A DNA stretch of 64,000 bases from Neorhizobium alkalisoli (GCF_007829835.1 NZ_VIWP01000001.1:186001-250000), one strand, 5' to 3'; shown: positions 27,240-37,844, counted from the stretch's first letter. Notes: generated from the sequence alone by a model not told the origin. Program-made: numbers and translations.

Positions 27240-28748
27240 ATGCTGCACCAGAAAATCGTCGAGTCGCCGTTCAAGCTAAAATACGGCAACTATATCGGCG
27301 GCGAGTGGAAGGAGCCGATCGGCGGCCGTTATTTCGACAATGTCACGCCGGTCACCGGCCAGAAGATCTGCGAAATCCCGCGCTCCGATGAAAAGGATGT
27401 CAACGCCGCGCTTGATGCCGCCCACGCCGCCAAGGACAAGTGGGGCCGCACCGCCGTTGCCGAGCGCGCCAATATCCTGATGAAGATCGCCCAGCGCATG
27501 GAGGACAAGCTGGAAGTTCTGGCCCAGGCCGAGACCTGGGACAATGGCAAGCCGATCCGCGAGACGATGGCAGCCGACATTCCTCTCGCCATCGACCACT
27601 TCCGGTATTTCGCCTCCTGCGTCCGCGCCCAGGAAGGCTCGATCGGCGAGATCGACAACGATACCGTTGCCTACCACTTCCATGAACCGCTCGGCGTCGT
27701 CGGCCAGATCATTCCGTGGAATTTCCCGATCCTGATGGCCGCCTGGAAACTGGCACCCGCTCTTGCAGCCGGCAATTGCGTTGTCATCAAGCCGGCCGAA
27801 CAGACGCCTGCCTCGCTGCTCGTCTGGGCCGAGATCATCGGCGATCTCCTGCCGCCCGGCGTGCTCAACATCGTCAACGGTTTCGGCCTTGAAGCCGGCA
27901 AGCCGCTGGCGTCTTCCAACCGCATCGCCAAGATCGCCTTTACCGGTGAAACGACGACAGGCCGGCTGATCATGCAATATGCCAGCCAGAACCTGATCCC
28001 GGTCACGCTGGAGCTCGGCGGCAAGTCGCCGAACATCTTCTTTGCCGACGTGGCAGCGGAAGACGACGATTTGTTCGACAAGGCGCTCGAAGGTTTTGCG
28101 ATGTTCGCGCTCAACCAGGGCGAAGTCTGCACATGCCCGAGCCGCGCGCTGGTGCATGAATCGATCTACGACCGCTTCATGGAAAGGGCAGTAAAGCGCG
28201 TCAAGGCGATCAAGCAGGGCAACCCGCTCGACAGTGAAACGATGATTGGTGCCCAGGCTTCGACCGAGCAGATGGAAAAGATCCTCGCCTATCTCGATAT
28301 CGGCAAACAGGAAGGCGCAGAGGTTCTGACCGGCGGTTCCCGCAACGATCTCGGTGGTGAACTGGCCAACGGCTATTACATCCAGCCGACCATCTTCAAG
28401 GGCCACAACAAGATGCGCGTGTTCCAGGAAGAGATCTTTGGGCCGGTCGTGTCCGTGACCACTTTCAAGGACGAGGCGGAAGCCTTGTCGATCGCCAATG
28501 ACACATTGTACGGCCTCGGCGCCGGCGTGTGGACCCGCGACGGCAACCGCGCCTATCGCTTCGGCCGGGAAATCCAGGCCGGTCGTGTCTGGACCAATTG
28601 CTACCACGCCTATCCGGCCCATGCGGCCTTCGGCGGTTACAAGCAATCCGGTATCGGCCGCGAAACGCACAAGATGATGCTGGACCACTACCAGCAGACC
28701 AAAAACATGCTGGTGAGCTACAGCCCGAAAAAGCTCGGCTTCTTCTGA
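27240..28748 (+). CDS. NAD-dependent aldehyde dehydrogenase, AcoD/ExaC type
   Basis: A 502-residue aldehyde dehydrogenase. General base Glu258 is in [11 protein letters not shown] and catalytic Cys297 in [11 protein letters not shown], the motif of acetaldehyde dehydrogenases such as AcoD and AldB. It likely oxidises acetaldehyde or other short aldehydes to acids. The start ATG 27240 follows AGGGAGGATGGATC. Linkage to an AcoR-like regulator upstream and DUF779 downstream is the usual context of this enzyme. Confidence 0.94.
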   Translation: MLHQKIVESPFKLKYGNYIGGEWKEPIGGRYFDNVTPVTGQKICEIPRSDEKDVNAALDAAHAAKDKWGRTAVAERANILMKIAQRMEDKLEVLAQAETWDNGKPIRETMAADIPLAIDHFRYFASCVRAQEGSIGEIDNDTVAYHFHEPLGVVGQIIPWNFPILMAAWKLAPALAAGNCVVIKPAEQTPASLLVWAEIIGDLLPPGVLNIVNGFGLEAGKPLASSNRIAKIAFTGETTTGRLIMQYASQNLIPVTLELGGKSPNIFFADVAAEDDDLFDKALEGFAMFALNQGEVCTCPSRALVHESIYDRFMERAVKRVKAIKQGNPLDSETMIGAQASTEQMEKILAYLDIGKQEGAEVLTGGSRNDLGGELANGYYIQPTIFKGHNKMRVFQEEIFGPVVSVTTFKDEAEALSIANDTLYGLGAGVWTRDGNRAYRFGREIQAGRVWTNCYHAYPAHAAFGGYKQSGIGRETHKMMLDHYQQTKNMLVSYSPKKLGFF

Positions 28749-28760
28749 GCCTCACAACAG

Positions 28761-28899
28761 GGGAGAACCTATCCTCCCCGACCTCTCCCTCGAAAGGGGG
28801 AGGGGCCAGATCTGCCTCGCCCGGTTCCGCTTTTGACGAGAAGGCGTCGGGTATCGCAGGCAATGCCGCTCCCTGGAAAGCCCCCTCCCGGGGAGCGGC
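28761..28899. repeat. Cluster of three GC-rich hairpins downstream of the aldehyde dehydrogenase gene
   Basis: GGGGAG/CTCCCC (28761-28780), CTCCCTC-GAAA-GGGGGAG (28786-28803) and GCCGCTCCC/GGGAGCGGC (28865-28873 with 28891-28899). The middle unit resembles purine/pyrimidine hairpins common between rhizobial genes. They fill most of the gap before the DUF779 gene and may terminate or process the transcript. Confidence 0.5.
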
Positions 28900-28919
28900 G
28901 CTTATCTATTTGACACGGG

Positions 28920-29303
28920 ATGAAGACAATGGATGCCACTATCAACGGCGAACCGCGCGTGACCGCAACGGATGCTGCGCTCGACCTGATCGCCGATATC
29001 CGCCGCGACTATCCGCAAATCCTGTTCCACCAGTCCGGTGGCTGCTGCGACGGCTCTTCGCCCATGTGTTATCCGGCCGATGATTTCATGATCGGCGATC
29101 ATGACGTGAAACTCGGCGAGATCGGCGGCGTGCCGGTCTATATCAGCGGCAGCCAGTTCGAGGCGTGGAAACATACCCAGCTGATCATCGATGTCGTGCC
29201 CGGACGCGGCGGCATGTTTTCGCTCGATAACGGCCGGGAAAAGCGGTTTCTCACGCGCTCGAGGCTTTTCGGAGGCGGGGAGGCCTGCGCGCTGCCCGGC
29301 TAA
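28920..29303 (+). CDS. DUF779 family protein
   Basis: A 127-residue cytoplasmic protein of the DUF779 family, recognisable by FHQSGGCCDGSSPMCYP (three Cys) and GQ/SGSQFEAWKHTQLIIDVVPGRGG. DUF779 genes regularly sit beside AcoD-type aldehyde dehydrogenases; the function is unknown, with metal or redox chemistry suggested by the cysteines. The start is ATG 28920, with ATG 28929 also possible; the Shine-Dalgarno is weak. Confidence 0.88.
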   Translation: MKTMDATINGEPRVTATDAALDLIADIRRDYPQILFHQSGGCCDGSSPMCYPADDFMIGDHDVKLGEIGGVPVYISGSQFEAWKHTQLIIDVVPGRGGMFSLDNGREKRFLTRSRLFGGGEACALPG

Positions 29304-29507
29304 TCCCCGAGCCGCAAGGCGTTTCAAGAAAGGTCGCATCGCGGCATTGTCGAGGCCGACTTTCGCTATCTCACGAAGACACAAGCCCCTATATTCCTCA
29401 GGATCGACCTGCCATTCGAGCATGACGCGCGCGATTTTCGTGCGCTGGCCATAACTCGGATGGGTCGATACGGCTCGTTTGCTGAATTGGGGAACAAGGG
29501 AATAGTG

Positions 29508-29990
29508 ATGGATATGGAATTGTCGGCAAAGGATTTTTGGAAGGCCATTGGTGCAAGGGCGATCGGCGCGACCATCGTCACCGCAGCGGATGAAAATGGT
29601 CCGGCAGGGTTCGTCGCCCTGTCTGCCACGCATTTCTCGGCCTCACCGCCGACCATGACGGTGGCGATCGGTGAAAATACCAGCGCCTTGAAGCCGATCC
29701 TGGAAACCGGCATGTTCGCGATCAATTTCCTCAGCGCGGAGGGGAGGGCTATCTACGAGCGTTTTTCCTCCCGCGATGCACCGAAGGGCGCGGAACGGTT
29801 TGCCGGGTTTGACTGGTCCGCAGGAGCGGAAGGCCTGCCAATCTTCAAGGCGACCACGGCCGTGATCGAATGCCGGCTCGAAGATCATATCAAGCGCGGC
29901 GATACCTATCTTCTGTTCGGCCGCATCACCGGTCTGCATCACGATCAGGATGCGAAACCGCTGATCTCCTTTGCGGGCAAGCTGATGTGA
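29508..29990 (+). CDS. Flavin reductase domain protein
   Basis: A 160-residue FMN-binding split-barrel protein. It has the family pattern GATIVTAADENGPAGFVALSATHFSASPPTMTVAIGENTSA and the later LLFGRITGL. It probably supplies reduced FMN to a monooxygenase; no partner is adjacent. ATG 29508 has AAGGGA upstream; an earlier in-frame ATG at 29460 lacks one. A hairpin terminator follows immediately. Confidence 0.85.
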   Translation: MDMELSAKDFWKAIGARAIGATIVTAADENGPAGFVALSATHFSASPPTMTVAIGENTSALKPILETGMFAINFLSAEGRAIYERFSSRDAPKGAERFAGFDWSAGAEGLPIFKATTAVIECRLEDHIKRGDTYLLFGRITGLHHDQDAKPLISFAGKLM

Positions 29991-29996
29991 TCAAGC

Positions 29997-30020
29997 GAAA
30001 GCGCCTTAAGGGGCGCTTTC
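29997..30020 (+). terminator. Terminator after the flavin reductase gene
   Basis: GAAAGCGCC (29997-30005) pairs with GGCGCTTTC (30012-30020) around a 6-base loop, starting 7 bases after the stop codon and followed by CTCTTTCTC. Confidence 0.7.
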
Positions 30021-30072
30021 CTCTTTCTCGACGTCATATCATCGCTGCGCCGGACTGCCGGCAGGAGCTTCA

Positions 30073-30462
30073 ATGTCGCTAAACAAACCCGACATCGACA
30101 TGTTCTTTGCGCTAGAGACAAGCCTTCATCGGCCGGAAATCAGGGCGTCGCGAGAGGTCGTGTCGGATCTGATCGCCGATGAATTTATCGAATTCGGAAA
30201 ATTCGGCAGAGTTTACAACAAGCAGATCACAGTTGAGGCTCTTGCAGGCGAAACCGCGCAGGCCTCGGCGTCGCTGCCATACGTGTCGGACTTTTCCGTT
30301 CGTCCATTGTCGGATCGTGTGGTGCTGGTCACTTACAAGAGTATCCGTACGTCGGCTGACTGTCAGAACAATGATGAGACTTTGCGAAGCTCCATCTGGA
30401 AATTGATGGCTGGCCGCTGGCAGATGATATTCCATCAAGGGACGCCCGTTCCCAATCAATGA
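30073..30462 (+). CDS. DUF4440/NTF2-like protein
   Basis: A 129-residue protein with the opening FFALETSLHRPEIRASREVVSDLIADEFIEFGKFGRVYNK and ending SSIWKLMAGRWQMIFHQGTPV, the pattern of DUF4440-type NTF2-fold proteins (short ligand-binding or enzyme-like barrels). No catalytic function can be named. GCAGGAG precedes ATG 30073. It stands alone after a terminator. Confidence 0.78.
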   Translation: MSLNKPDIDMFFALETSLHRPEIRASREVVSDLIADEFIEFGKFGRVYNKQITVEALAGETAQASASLPYVSDFSVRPLSDRVVLVTYKSIRTSADCQNNDETLRSSIWKLMAGRWQMIFHQGTPVPNQ

Positions 30463-30901
30463 TGGCTTCAGGCCGGAAGAGCGACCCAGCCAATAATGGA
30501 TGACTGCAGGCAGGGCGCCTGTCTTCTGTAGGCCGTGTTGTTCACTCACCGCTCCCGTTTACCAACTCGCTTTGCTTGCCTCCAGGCACCGCCCAGATCA
30601 GCCGGATGTTGCCATCGAGCTTTTTGGGGGCATCAACGTTGCGATATAGCCTTAAATCACGTAACGTGTGTTATGGAACATGGCATTTGTTGGTGACCCA
30701 TAAGATCACTCCACGACACCCAACGCCATAGAGGCCAGAAAACTGCCGAAATCCTGAAATCGTCGGCAGCGTGCGACAGCCTCTGTTCGCACGCCCGATC
30801 TCGCTTCCACAGCAACCACTGGCTGGCACTCGGAGTTTGCGGCAATGTCCGAACCTGTTCCCCGAACGCCATGGATTGCTTGAGCGTTCAGGATTGCTCG
30901 A
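30463..30901. other. 439-base ORF-poor stretch with a repeated bipartite motif
   Basis: Short frames on the minus strand (up to 78 codons) show no protein-like composition. The stretch holds one copy of ATCACGTAAC-N6-TATGGAACAT at 30656-30681. It lies between the 3' ends of the NTF2-like gene and dadA, so it needs no promoter, which makes its length notable. Confidence 0.5.
30656..30681 (+). repeat. Bipartite motif ATCACGTAAC-N6-TATGGAACAT, copy 1
   Basis: Two exact 10-base blocks (30656-30665 and 30672-30681) with GTGTGT between. The same two blocks with the same 6-base spacing occur at 57746-57771 on the opposite strand. The flanks are unrelated. Role unknown. Confidence 0.6.
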
Positions 30902-32164
30902 TCATCCCTGCGCGCTGCCATACCGCGCAATCGACAGGCCACCGGTATCGATCTCGGGTCGCTTTCCGCCGACCATATCGGCCAGCACGCGTGCGGAGCC
31001 GGTGCTCATCGTCCAGCCCAGCGTACCGTGGCCGGTATTGAGGAACAGGCCGGAAATCGGCGTCGGGCCGATGATCGGTGTTCCGTCCGGCGTCATCGGG
31101 CGAAGGCCTGACCAGAAGGTTGCCTTACCGACATCGCCCCCCGGAAACAGATCGGTGACCGAATGTTCGAGCGTGCTGCGGCGCCGTGCGCCGAGATCGT
31201 TCGTGTAACCGGAAATCTCTGCCATGCCGCCAACGCGGATGCGGTCGCCAAGCCGGGTGATCGCGATCTTGAACGTCTCGTCCATGATCGTCGATTCCGG
31301 TGCGCGCGTGGGTTCGACGATCGGGATCGTCAGCGAATAACCCTTGACCGGATAGACCGGCAGCTTGATCCCATGCGCACGCAGCAGAAGCGGCGAATAA
31401 CTTCCGAGCGCAACGACGACGCTGTCGGCGGAGAAATTGCCCCGGTCAGTCACGACGCCCTTGACCTTCCTGCCTTCGACGTCGATGCCCTTGATCTCGG
31501 TTCCGTAAAGAAACCGCACACCGAGCGCTTCGGCCTTTGCTGCCAGCGCATTGGTGAACTTGAAGCAGTCGCCCGTCTCATCCTTCGGGGTCAGCAGACC
31601 GCCGACGAATTTTTCGCGGACATGGGCGAGCGCCGGCTCGACCGCGATGCAGCCGTTCGGATCGAGCACTTCATAAGGAATGCCGTCAGCCGCAAGCGCC
31701 TTCACGTCCTTGGCAGACGCGTCGAGCTGCTGCTGGCTGCGGAAGAGCTGCAGCGTACCCTTCATCCGCTCGTCGTATTCGATCGCCGTTTCCGCCCGCA
31801 GGTCGGCCAGCGCGATACGGCTGTAATCGGCCAGCCGCAGCATCCTGCCCTTGTTGATCGCATAACGCTCCGAGGTGCAGTTCGCGAGCATGCGAACAAG
31901 CCAGGAGAGCATTGCCCGATCCAGCTTCGGCCGCAGGATCAGCGGCGCATGTTCCATGAAGATCCATTTGATCGCCTTCATCGGAATGCCGGGCGCAGCC
32001 CAGGGGCCGCAATAACCGAACGAGACCTCGCCCGCATTCGCGAAGCTGGTTTCAAGCGCCGGCCCGGGCTGGCGGTCGATGACCGTAACCTCGTGGCCCG
32101 CCTTGGCGAGTTGATAGGCAGACGTAACGCCGATGACGCCGGCACCAAGGATAATGACCTTCAT
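30902..32164 (-). CDS. dadA: D-amino acid dehydrogenase
   Basis: Membrane-associated FAD enzyme of 420 residues that oxidises D-alanine and other D-amino acids to 2-oxo acids, feeding electrons to the respiratory chain. The FAD-binding [17 protein letters not shown] starts at about residue 7; [11 protein letters not shown] and GGMAEISGY near the middle and [18 protein letters not shown] near the C-terminus are typical of DadA. It lies 30 bases after the alanine racemase gene in a dad operon that converts L-alanine to pyruvate. Confidence 0.94.
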   Translation of the reverse strand: MKVIILGAGVIGVTSAYQLAKAGHEVTVIDRQPGPALETSFANAGEVSFGYCGPWAAPGIPMKAIKWIFMEHAPLILRPKLDRAMLSWLVRMLANCTSERYAINKGRMLRLADYSRIALADLRAETAIEYDERMKGTLQLFRSQQQLDASAKDVKALAADGIPYEVLDPNGCIAVEPALAHVREKFVGGLLTPKDETGDCFKFTNALAAKAEALGVRFLYGTEIKGIDVEGRKVKGVVTDRGNFSADSVVVALGSYSPLLLRAHGIKLPVYPVKGYSLTIPIVEPTRAPESTIMDETFKIAITRLGDRIRVGGMAEISGYTNDLGARRRSTLEHSVTDLFPGGDVGKATFWSGLRPMTPDGTPIIGPTPISGLFLNTGHGTLGWTMSTGSARVLADMVGGKRPEIDTGGLSIARYGSAQG

Positions 32165-32194
32165 GTTTCCCTCATTGTGTGGAGCCTGCGCTCC

Positions 32195-33322
32195 TTATCT
32201 GCAGTGCCGCTGGTAACGCTGTCCGAGACCGGTCAGGATTTCGTAGGATATCGTGCCGGCATCACGCGCAACATCCTCGACCGTCTGGTGCGGCCCGAAA
32301 ACCTCCACGCGGCTGCCGAGCCCCAATGTGCCTTCAGGCAGGGCGGAAATATCGATCGTGATACTGTCCATGGAAACGCGTCCGACGATCGGCAGGCGTA
32401 TTCCGTCATAATAGACGGCGCCCTTGTCGCTCAGGCTGCGCGGCAGGCCGTCGGCATAACCCGCGGCGATCGTCGCCAGGCGTCTGGGCTCGCGGGTTAT
32501 ATGTGTGGCGCTGTACCCGACACGCGCGCCGGCCGGCACGGTTCTCGTCTGCACGACGGCGACGTCCAGATGCACGACCGGTTCCATGGAGAGCGGAGCC
32601 GATGTAAACGCACCGCCATAAAGCGCGATGCCCGGCCGCGCGATCAGCCCGTGATAGGCCGCCCCCAGGCCGACGCCGCCGGAATTGGCGAAGGAAAAGT
32701 CGATCCCCGGGAATTGCGCGGCAATCTTGCCGAATTCGGCAAGCTGATCGGCATTCTGCAGGTTCTCCGGTTCATCGGCCGAAGCCAGATGGCTCATCAC
32801 AAAGAGGATGTCGATGCCGCGCTCCGCGGCGACTTCGCCGGCAAAAGCCTCCCGTTCTTCGGGAGGAATCCCCAACCGCGACATGCCCGTATCGAATTGC
32901 ACGACGGCCGGCAGAATGCGGTTCAGCCGCCTGACCGTGTCGGACCAGAGCTTCCACTGTTCTAAGGAATTGATCACCGGCACGATATTTTGCCGGGCAC
33001 AGACATCCTCATTGCCGGGCTGCAGGCCGTTCAGCACGAAGATGCGCGCATCACCTGCCAAGGCAGGTCTCAGCAAAACCGCCTCGTTGAACTGTGCAAC
33101 GAAGAAGTCGCGGCAGCCACGCGCATAAACCGTTCTTGCGACGGGTTCGGCGCCGATCCCATAGGCATCCGCCTTGACGATGGCCGCAACCCGCGCCGGG
33201 GCGACGAGCGCACAAAGTCGATCGTAATTGCGGCCGAGAGCCTTGAGATCGATCGTCAGATAACCGGGCGCACCGGCTGCCTCATCGGTGATTTTCCAAT
33301 CGGATATAGCTGCTTGCGTCAC
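32195..33322 (-). CDS. dadX: Alanine racemase, catabolic type
   Basis: PLP enzyme of 375 residues interconverting L- and D-alanine. The PLP lysine Lys50 is in VAAIVKADAYG and the catalytic tyrosine Tyr270 in RVGYSATH. GTG 33322 is chosen because GGAGG lies 5 bases before it; the in-frame TTG four codons earlier has none. Being in an operon with dadA and divergent from an Lrp regulator points to the catabolic DadX rather than the cell-wall Alr role. Confidence 0.92.
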   Translation of the reverse strand: MTQAAISDWKITDEAAGAPGYLTIDLKALGRNYDRLCALVAPARVAAIVKADAYGIGAEPVARTVYARGCRDFFVAQFNEAVLLRPALAGDARIFVLNGLQPGNEDVCARQNIVPVINSLEQWKLWSDTVRRLNRILPAVVQFDTGMSRLGIPPEEREAFAGEVAAERGIDILFVMSHLASADEPENLQNADQLAEFGKIAAQFPGIDFSFANSGGVGLGAAYHGLIARPGIALYGGAFTSAPLSMEPVVHLDVAVVQTRTVPAGARVGYSATHITREPRRLATIAAGYADGLPRSLSDKGAVYYDGIRLPIVGRVSMDSITIDISALPEGTLGLGSRVEVFGPHQTVEDVARDAGTISYEILTGLGQRYQRHCR

Positions 33323-33452
33323 CCCGGCCTCCAAGGCTGCCCTTACCGCAACTATATTGAAACGATCGTCGAATTTCCTAGCGATCTGCGATAGATCCGC
33401 GCATATTTATGGCCATTATGAAATGAACGACGAAGAATTGAGATAATCTGTC

Positions 33453-33923
33453 ATGGCCGATCTGGATGCAATCGACCGCAACATATTGCGTGTGCTGCGC
33501 ACCGATGCGAGACGCAGCAATGCGGCGATCGCAGCCGAAGTCGGCCTGTCGCCTTCGGCATGCCTGCGGCGTATCCGGATCATGGAGGAATCGGGTGTCA
33601 TCCGCGGTTACATAACCCTGGTCGGCTCCCCGGATATCGATCCCACCATTGCCGTCATCGTCAACATCACGCTCGACAGGCAGACGGAGGAATATCTCGA
33701 TCGTTTCGAGGCTGCGGTCAGGCGCTTTCCCGAAATCCGGGAATGTTTTCTGATGACCGGCGGTTCCGATTATCTGCTGCGGGTGGAGGTTGTGAATGCG
33801 CGCGACTTCGAGCGGATCCACAAGGAGATCCTCTCGACATTGCCGGGCGTGGCCCGAATCCATTCGAGCTTCTCGATCCGCAACGTGGCAGGCCCTTCCC
33901 TGCCCCGCTCCGACCGTAACTAA
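33453..33923 (+). CDS. Lrp/AsnC family regulator, probable dad operon activator
   Basis: A 156-residue Lrp-type regulator with an N-terminal helix-turn-helix (DAIDRNILRVLRTDARRSNAAIAAEVGLSPSACLRRI, about 4-40) and a C-terminal RAM effector domain. It is divergent from dadX-dadA across 130 bases, the usual place for DadR/BkdR-like activators that sense alanine. Target assignment is from position only. Confidence 0.9.
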   Translation: MADLDAIDRNILRVLRTDARRSNAAIAAEVGLSPSACLRRIRIMEESGVIRGYITLVGSPDIDPTIAVIVNITLDRQTEEYLDRFEAAVRRFPEIRECFLMTGGSDYLLRVEVVNARDFERIHKEILSTLPGVARIHSSFSIRNVAGPSLPRSDRN

Positions 33924-33958
33924 CGGGATTTATGCGATGGCATATTGCCCTCGCTTGC

Positions 33959-34879
33959 TTAGCCAAGCACGAAATGGCGTTCGCCGACCGGCTTCAGCAC
34001 CGCGTCTGCCGGTGTCGGATTGGCGTTGACGTCGAAGGCGATCGGCCGGCGCTCCCGCTCGATCTTCGGATCCGGGACGGGGATCGCAGAGAGAAGCGCC
34101 TGCGTATACGGATGCTGCGGGTTTTCGAAGATAGCCTCGCAGGGACCGATTTCGACGATGCGTCCGCGCAGCATCACCGCAACGCGGTGGCAGAGGTAGC
34201 GGATCATCGACAGGTCGTGGGCGATGAACAGATAGGTCAGCCCCAGCTCGTCCTGCAGGTCCTGGAAAAGGTTGACGATCTGCGCCTGGATCGAAACGTC
34301 GAGCGCGGTAATCGGTTCGTCTGCAACGATCAATGCCGGGTCAAGTGCAATGCCGCGGGCAATGCAGACGCGCTGGCGCTGGCCGCCGGAAAATTCATGC
34401 GGATATCGCGTCATGAAGGAGGGATCGAGCCCTACCCTGCGAAACAGTGCCGCCACCCTGTCATTGCGCTCGGATCTGTTGCCGCCCTGGCCATGCACGA
34501 CCAGCGGTTCGCCCACAAATTCGCCGACCGTCATGCGCGGGTTGAGCGACGAATACGGATCCTGGAAGATGATCTGCATGTCGCGCCGGAAAGGTTTTAG
34601 CAGCGGCTTGGAAAGGCCGGTCAGGTTCTGGCCCTTGAAGATGATGTCGCCGCTGGTCGGCTCTTCGAGCTGCAGCAGCACCCGGCCGGTCGTGCTCTTT
34701 CCGGAACCGGATTCACCGACGAGCCCGAGCGTCTCGCCCGGATAAATCTCGAAACTGACATTGTCGACGGCCTTCAGGGCCGGCGTCGATCCCGCCAGAA
34801 AACCGCGCCCTCCCCCATAGGTCTTGCAGAGGCGGTCGGCGATCACGAGGGGCTTTTGCGGCGTCTTTTCCATCGTCAT
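33959..34879 (-). CDS. Peptide/opine-type ABC transporter ATP-binding protein (DppF-like)
   Basis: A 306-residue ATPase: Walker [12 protein letters not shown]-loop [15 protein letters not shown], signature FSGGQRQRV, Walker [13 protein letters not shown], and the C-terminal oligopeptide-transporter extension ([16 protein letters not shown]). Last gene of the four-gene transport block, overlapping its partner ATPase by 4 bases. The matching solute-binding protein is encoded at 44463 on the other strand. Confidence 0.93.
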   Translation of the reverse strand: MTMEKTPQKPLVIADRLCKTYGGGRGFLAGSTPALKAVDNVSFEIYPGETLGLVGESGSGKSTTGRVLLQLEEPTSGDIIFKGQNLTGLSKPLLKPFRRDMQIIFQDPYSSLNPRMTVGEFVGEPLVVHGQGGNRSERNDRVAALFRRVGLDPSFMTRYPHEFSGGQRQRVCIARGIALDPALIVADEPITALDVSIQAQIVNLFQDLQDELGLTYLFIAHDLSMIRYLCHRVAVMLRGRIVEIGPCEAIFENPQHPYTQALLSAIPVPDPKIERERRPIAFDVNANPTPADAVLKPVGERHFVLG

Positions 34880-35889
34880 GCCGAAGCTTCCCGTTCTTTC
34901 TTCAGTTCCGCGCGAAGGTCGTACCAGGCCGCGGCCTTGTGGCCGGCAACGCCGTCTTCCACCTGCAGAAGCGGCGGCGTTTCACGCTTGCAGCGTTCGG
35001 TGGCGAAAGCGTTGCGCGGTGCAAACGGGTCGCCGACCGGTTTCTCGATCAGGTTGGGCGGATTTCCCGGGATCTGGTAAAGGCGCGTCGCACCGCGCTT
35101 GCCGCCATGAGGCAGCGATTTCAGAAGACCCCAGGTATAGGCGCTGCGCGGATCCTCAAACACCGCATCCACCGGGCCACGCTCCATGATCCGGCCGCCA
35201 TACATGACCTGGATCGTATCGGCGAGACCGGCCACGACACCCATGTCATGGGTGATCCAGATCACCGTCGTGCCGATCTTCTTCTTCAGGTCCCGCACCA
35301 GATCAAGGATCTGCGCCTGCACCGTCACATCCAGCGCCGTCGTCGCCTCGTCGGCGATCAGAAGCTTCGGATTGCAGGAAATGCCGATCGCGATCATCAC
35401 CCGCTGGCGCATGCCGCCCGAAAATTCGTGCGGATATTGCCCGATCCGGGTGCGGGCATTGGGAATGCCGACGAGTTCAAGCAGTTCGACGACCCGCTCG
35501 CGCGCCTGGTTCTTCGAGAGGTTGAAATGCCGGCGCAAAGGCTCGGCGATCTGCCTCTCGATGGTCAGGACCGGGTTGAGCGACGTCATCGGATCCTGGA
35601 AAACGAAGCCGATTTCCTTGCCGCGCAGATTGTAGAGTTCGCGCGGTGCAAGCTTCAGGAGATCGCGGCCCTTGAAATAGACCTCGCCGCTGACGATACG
35701 GCCGGGCGGCCGGGCAATCAGCCCGACCATGGAGAGCGCATGCACGCTCTTGCCGGAGCCGGATTCGCCGACAATGCCCAGCGTCTCGCCCTCTTCGATC
35801 GTGTAGGAGACGTCGTTGACGGCATGGACCGTGCCGGCCGGTGTATCGAAGACGACCGTCAGGTTGCGAATGTCGAGAAGCGGTGTCAT
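34876..35889 (-). CDS. Peptide/opine-type ABC transporter ATP-binding protein (DppD-like)
   Basis: A 337-residue ATPase with Walker [27 protein letters not shown], signature FSGGMRQRV and Walker [13 protein letters not shown]. The C-terminal region ([26 protein letters not shown] and two cysteines, one in ERCKRETPP) matches the Fe-S-like tail of DppD proteins, in reduced form. Overlaps both neighbours by ATGA, so the block is tightly coupled. Confidence 0.93.
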   Translation of the reverse strand: MTPLLDIRNLTVVFDTPAGTVHAVNDVSYTIEEGETLGIVGESGSGKSVHALSMVGLIARPPGRIVSGEVYFKGRDLLKLAPRELYNLRGKEIGFVFQDPMTSLNPVLTIERQIAEPLRRHFNLSKNQARERVVELLELVGIPNARTRIGQYPHEFSGGMRQRVMIAIGISCNPKLLIADEATTALDVTVQAQILDLVRDLKKKIGTTVIWITHDMGVVAGLADTIQVMYGGRIMERGPVDAVFEDPRSAYTWGLLKSLPHGGKRGATRLYQIPGNPPNLIEKPVGDPFAPRNAFATERCKRETPPLLQVEDGVAGHKAAAWYDLRAELKKEREASA

Positions 35890-36743
35890 CGCGCGGTCCT
35901 CAGCTTCGGGTCGAAATAGTCACGCAGCCAGTCGCCGAGAAGGTTGACGCTCAGGACGGTCAGCAAGATGGCGAGGCCCGGAAAGGTGACGATCCACCAG
36001 GCGGTGGTGATGTAGACGCGGCCATCGGCCAGCATGCGTCCCCAGCTCGGGCTTGGCGGTTGCACACCGAGGCCGAGGAAGGAGAGCGCTGCGTCCATGA
36101 TGATGATGCGCGCAAGCTCGAGTGTGGCAATGACCAGAACCGGCGTCATGACATTGGGCAGCAGGTGCTTGATCATGATCCGCCATGTGCCGGCGCCAAT
36201 CGCATGGGCCGACAGGATGAATTCCCGTTCGCGAAGGGCAAGCACCTGACCGCGGATGATGCGGGCATACCGCAGCCAGCTGGTCAGCGCCAGAACAACG
36301 ACGAGGTTCTGGCTCGATGCGCCGACGGCGGCCACGACCAGCAGGGCCAGCAGCATCAGCGGCAATGCCAGCTGGATATCGACGATGCGCATCAGGATCC
36401 GATCGACCATGCCGCGGTAATAACCGGCGACAATTCCGAGAAGCGTGCCGACCACGCCGCCAAGCACCACCGCACCGGCCGCGATCAGCAGCGTGGTGCG
36501 GCTGCCATAAAGAATGCGCGAAAGAATATCGCGGCCGAGTTCGTCCGTGCCGAGCGGATGGGCGCCGGGCGAAAACAGGCTGGTCCAGGTCGGGGCGACC
36601 ATGCGCGCCGTCAGGCTCGAACGGGTCGGCGACGGCAGGCCGAGATAGGGCGCCAGGATCGCACCGGCGATGAAGACCAGCACCAGTAGGAAGCCGAAAA
36701 GGCCGGCGCGGCTTTTGAGGAGAGCAAGGAAGAAAGATTTCAT
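35886..36743 (-). CDS. Peptide/opine-type ABC transporter permease (DppC-like)
   Basis: A 285-residue inner-membrane permease with about six helices. The N-terminal loop has the family's HPLGTDELGRDILSRILYGSRTTLLI, and the EAA-like loop reads IRGQVLALREREFILSAHAIGAGTWRIM. Lies 9 bases after the first permease gene and overlaps the DppD-like gene. Confidence 0.93.
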   Translation of the reverse strand: MKSFFLALLKSRAGLFGFLLVLVFIAGAILAPYLGLPSPTRSSLTARMVAPTWTSLFSPGAHPLGTDELGRDILSRILYGSRTTLLIAAGAVVLGGVVGTLLGIVAGYYRGMVDRILMRIVDIQLALPLMLLALLVVAAVGASSQNLVVVLALTSWLRYARIIRGQVLALREREFILSAHAIGAGTWRIMIKHLLPNVMTPVLVIATLELARIIIMDAALSFLGLGVQPPSPSWGRMLADGRVYITTAWWIVTFPGLAILLTVLSVNLLGDWLRDYFDPKLRTAR

Positions 36744-36752
36744 GGCAGCGCC

Positions 36753-37670
36753 TCAGCCTCGACGGATACGCGGATCGAGCACGCCGTAAAGCAGATCGAC
36801 CAGAAGGTTGACGACGACGAAGATGCCAGCGACCAGTGCGACGCCGGCCTGAATGACCGGAAAATCCTGGGCCTGGATCGCCTGCACGATGACACGGCCG
36901 ACACCCGGCCATGCAAAAACGGTCTCGATGACGACCGAACCGCCGAGCAGCTCACCGGCGATAATGCCGATCATCGTGACGACAGGGATCAGCGCGTTGC
37001 GGGCGATATGCCAGAAGAAGACGGTGCGCGGCATCAGGCCCTTGGCGCGAGCAGTGCGGACATAATCTTCCCGCATGATGTCGAGAAGCGATGAACGCAG
37101 GAGGCGGGCGATGGAAGCCGAGACGAAGACCGACAATGTCAGGCCCGGAAGAATGTAGTTTTCCCAGCCCCCTGCCCCGCCGGTCGGCAGAAGCCCGAGT
37201 TCGACCGAAAACAGCAGGATCAGCATGATGCCGAGCCAGAAGGTCGGCGTTGCCTGTCCGAGAAGTGCTGCGATCATCACGACGAGCTCCGCCACCGTGC
37301 CACGCATCAGCGCGGCAATCGCACCGGCGATCGCACCGATCAGCGTACCGAAGATCAGCGCGAGGCCGGCAAGCGAGGCCGTTGCCGGCATGCGTTCGAG
37401 GACGACGTCGAGTGCCGGGCGGACATGCTGGAAGGAAATGCCGAAATCGCCCTTCACCATGGCCAGCAGGGAATAGAGATATTGCTGCCACAACGGCTCA
37501 TCGAGGCCGAGTGCAGTGCGCAGGTTGGCAATTTCTTCGGGGCCTGCGCCGACCGGCAGAAGCAGGACCGTCGGGTCACCCAGAATGCGGCTGACGAAAA
37601 AGACGATCGTCACGACGCCCCAGATTGCGACGACGGCTTCCAGCAGTTTGACGAGAAGATAGCGCGTCAT
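36753..37670 (-). CDS. Peptide/opine-type ABC transporter permease (DppB-like)
   Basis: A 305-residue permease, first of the four transport genes. It opens MTRYLLVKLLEAVVAIWGVVTIVFFVSRILGDP, the DppB N-terminus, with LRSSLLDIMREDYVRTARAKG as the coupling loop. It is separated by 174 bases from the opine-dehydrogenase-like gene upstream on the same strand, so it may be read through from the hyuA promoter or have one of its own. Confidence 0.93.
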   Translation of the reverse strand: MTRYLLVKLLEAVVAIWGVVTIVFFVSRILGDPTVLLLPVGAGPEEIANLRTALGLDEPLWQQYLYSLLAMVKGDFGISFQHVRPALDVVLERMPATASLAGLALIFGTLIGAIAGAIAALMRGTVAELVVMIAALLGQATPTFWLGIMLILLFSVELGLLPTGGAGGWENYILPGLTLSVFVSASIARLLRSSLLDIMREDYVRTARAKGLMPRTVFFWHIARNALIPVVTMIGIIAGELLGGSVVIETVFAWPGVGRVIVQAIQAQDFPVIQAGVALVAGIFVVVNLLVDLLYGVLDPRIRRG

Positions 37671-37844
37671 CGGCGGCCTTCCGTTTCACGGCGTCCGGCA
37701 GTCGGCGCCGGACTTGTCTTGAATTTACCTGTCATCGCAATCTCGCCTGCCCTGCCGGTTCAAAGCCATACCGGCGGCTGTGCCGGTCGGCTCCTTGGCG
37801 GGAATCATCGCCACACATTTCCAGAAGATCATGGGAGGAGACAG

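Noticed and set aside
27141..27240. Sigma-54 promoter upstream of the aldehyde dehydrogenase
   Set aside because: Several GG and GC pairs occur, but none with the required 10-base spacing, and the regulator has no AAA+ domain.
31163..32965. A 600-codon plus-strand frame over dadA and dadX
   Set aside because: Antisense to two clear enzymes with active-site motifs; composition is typical of a shadow frame.
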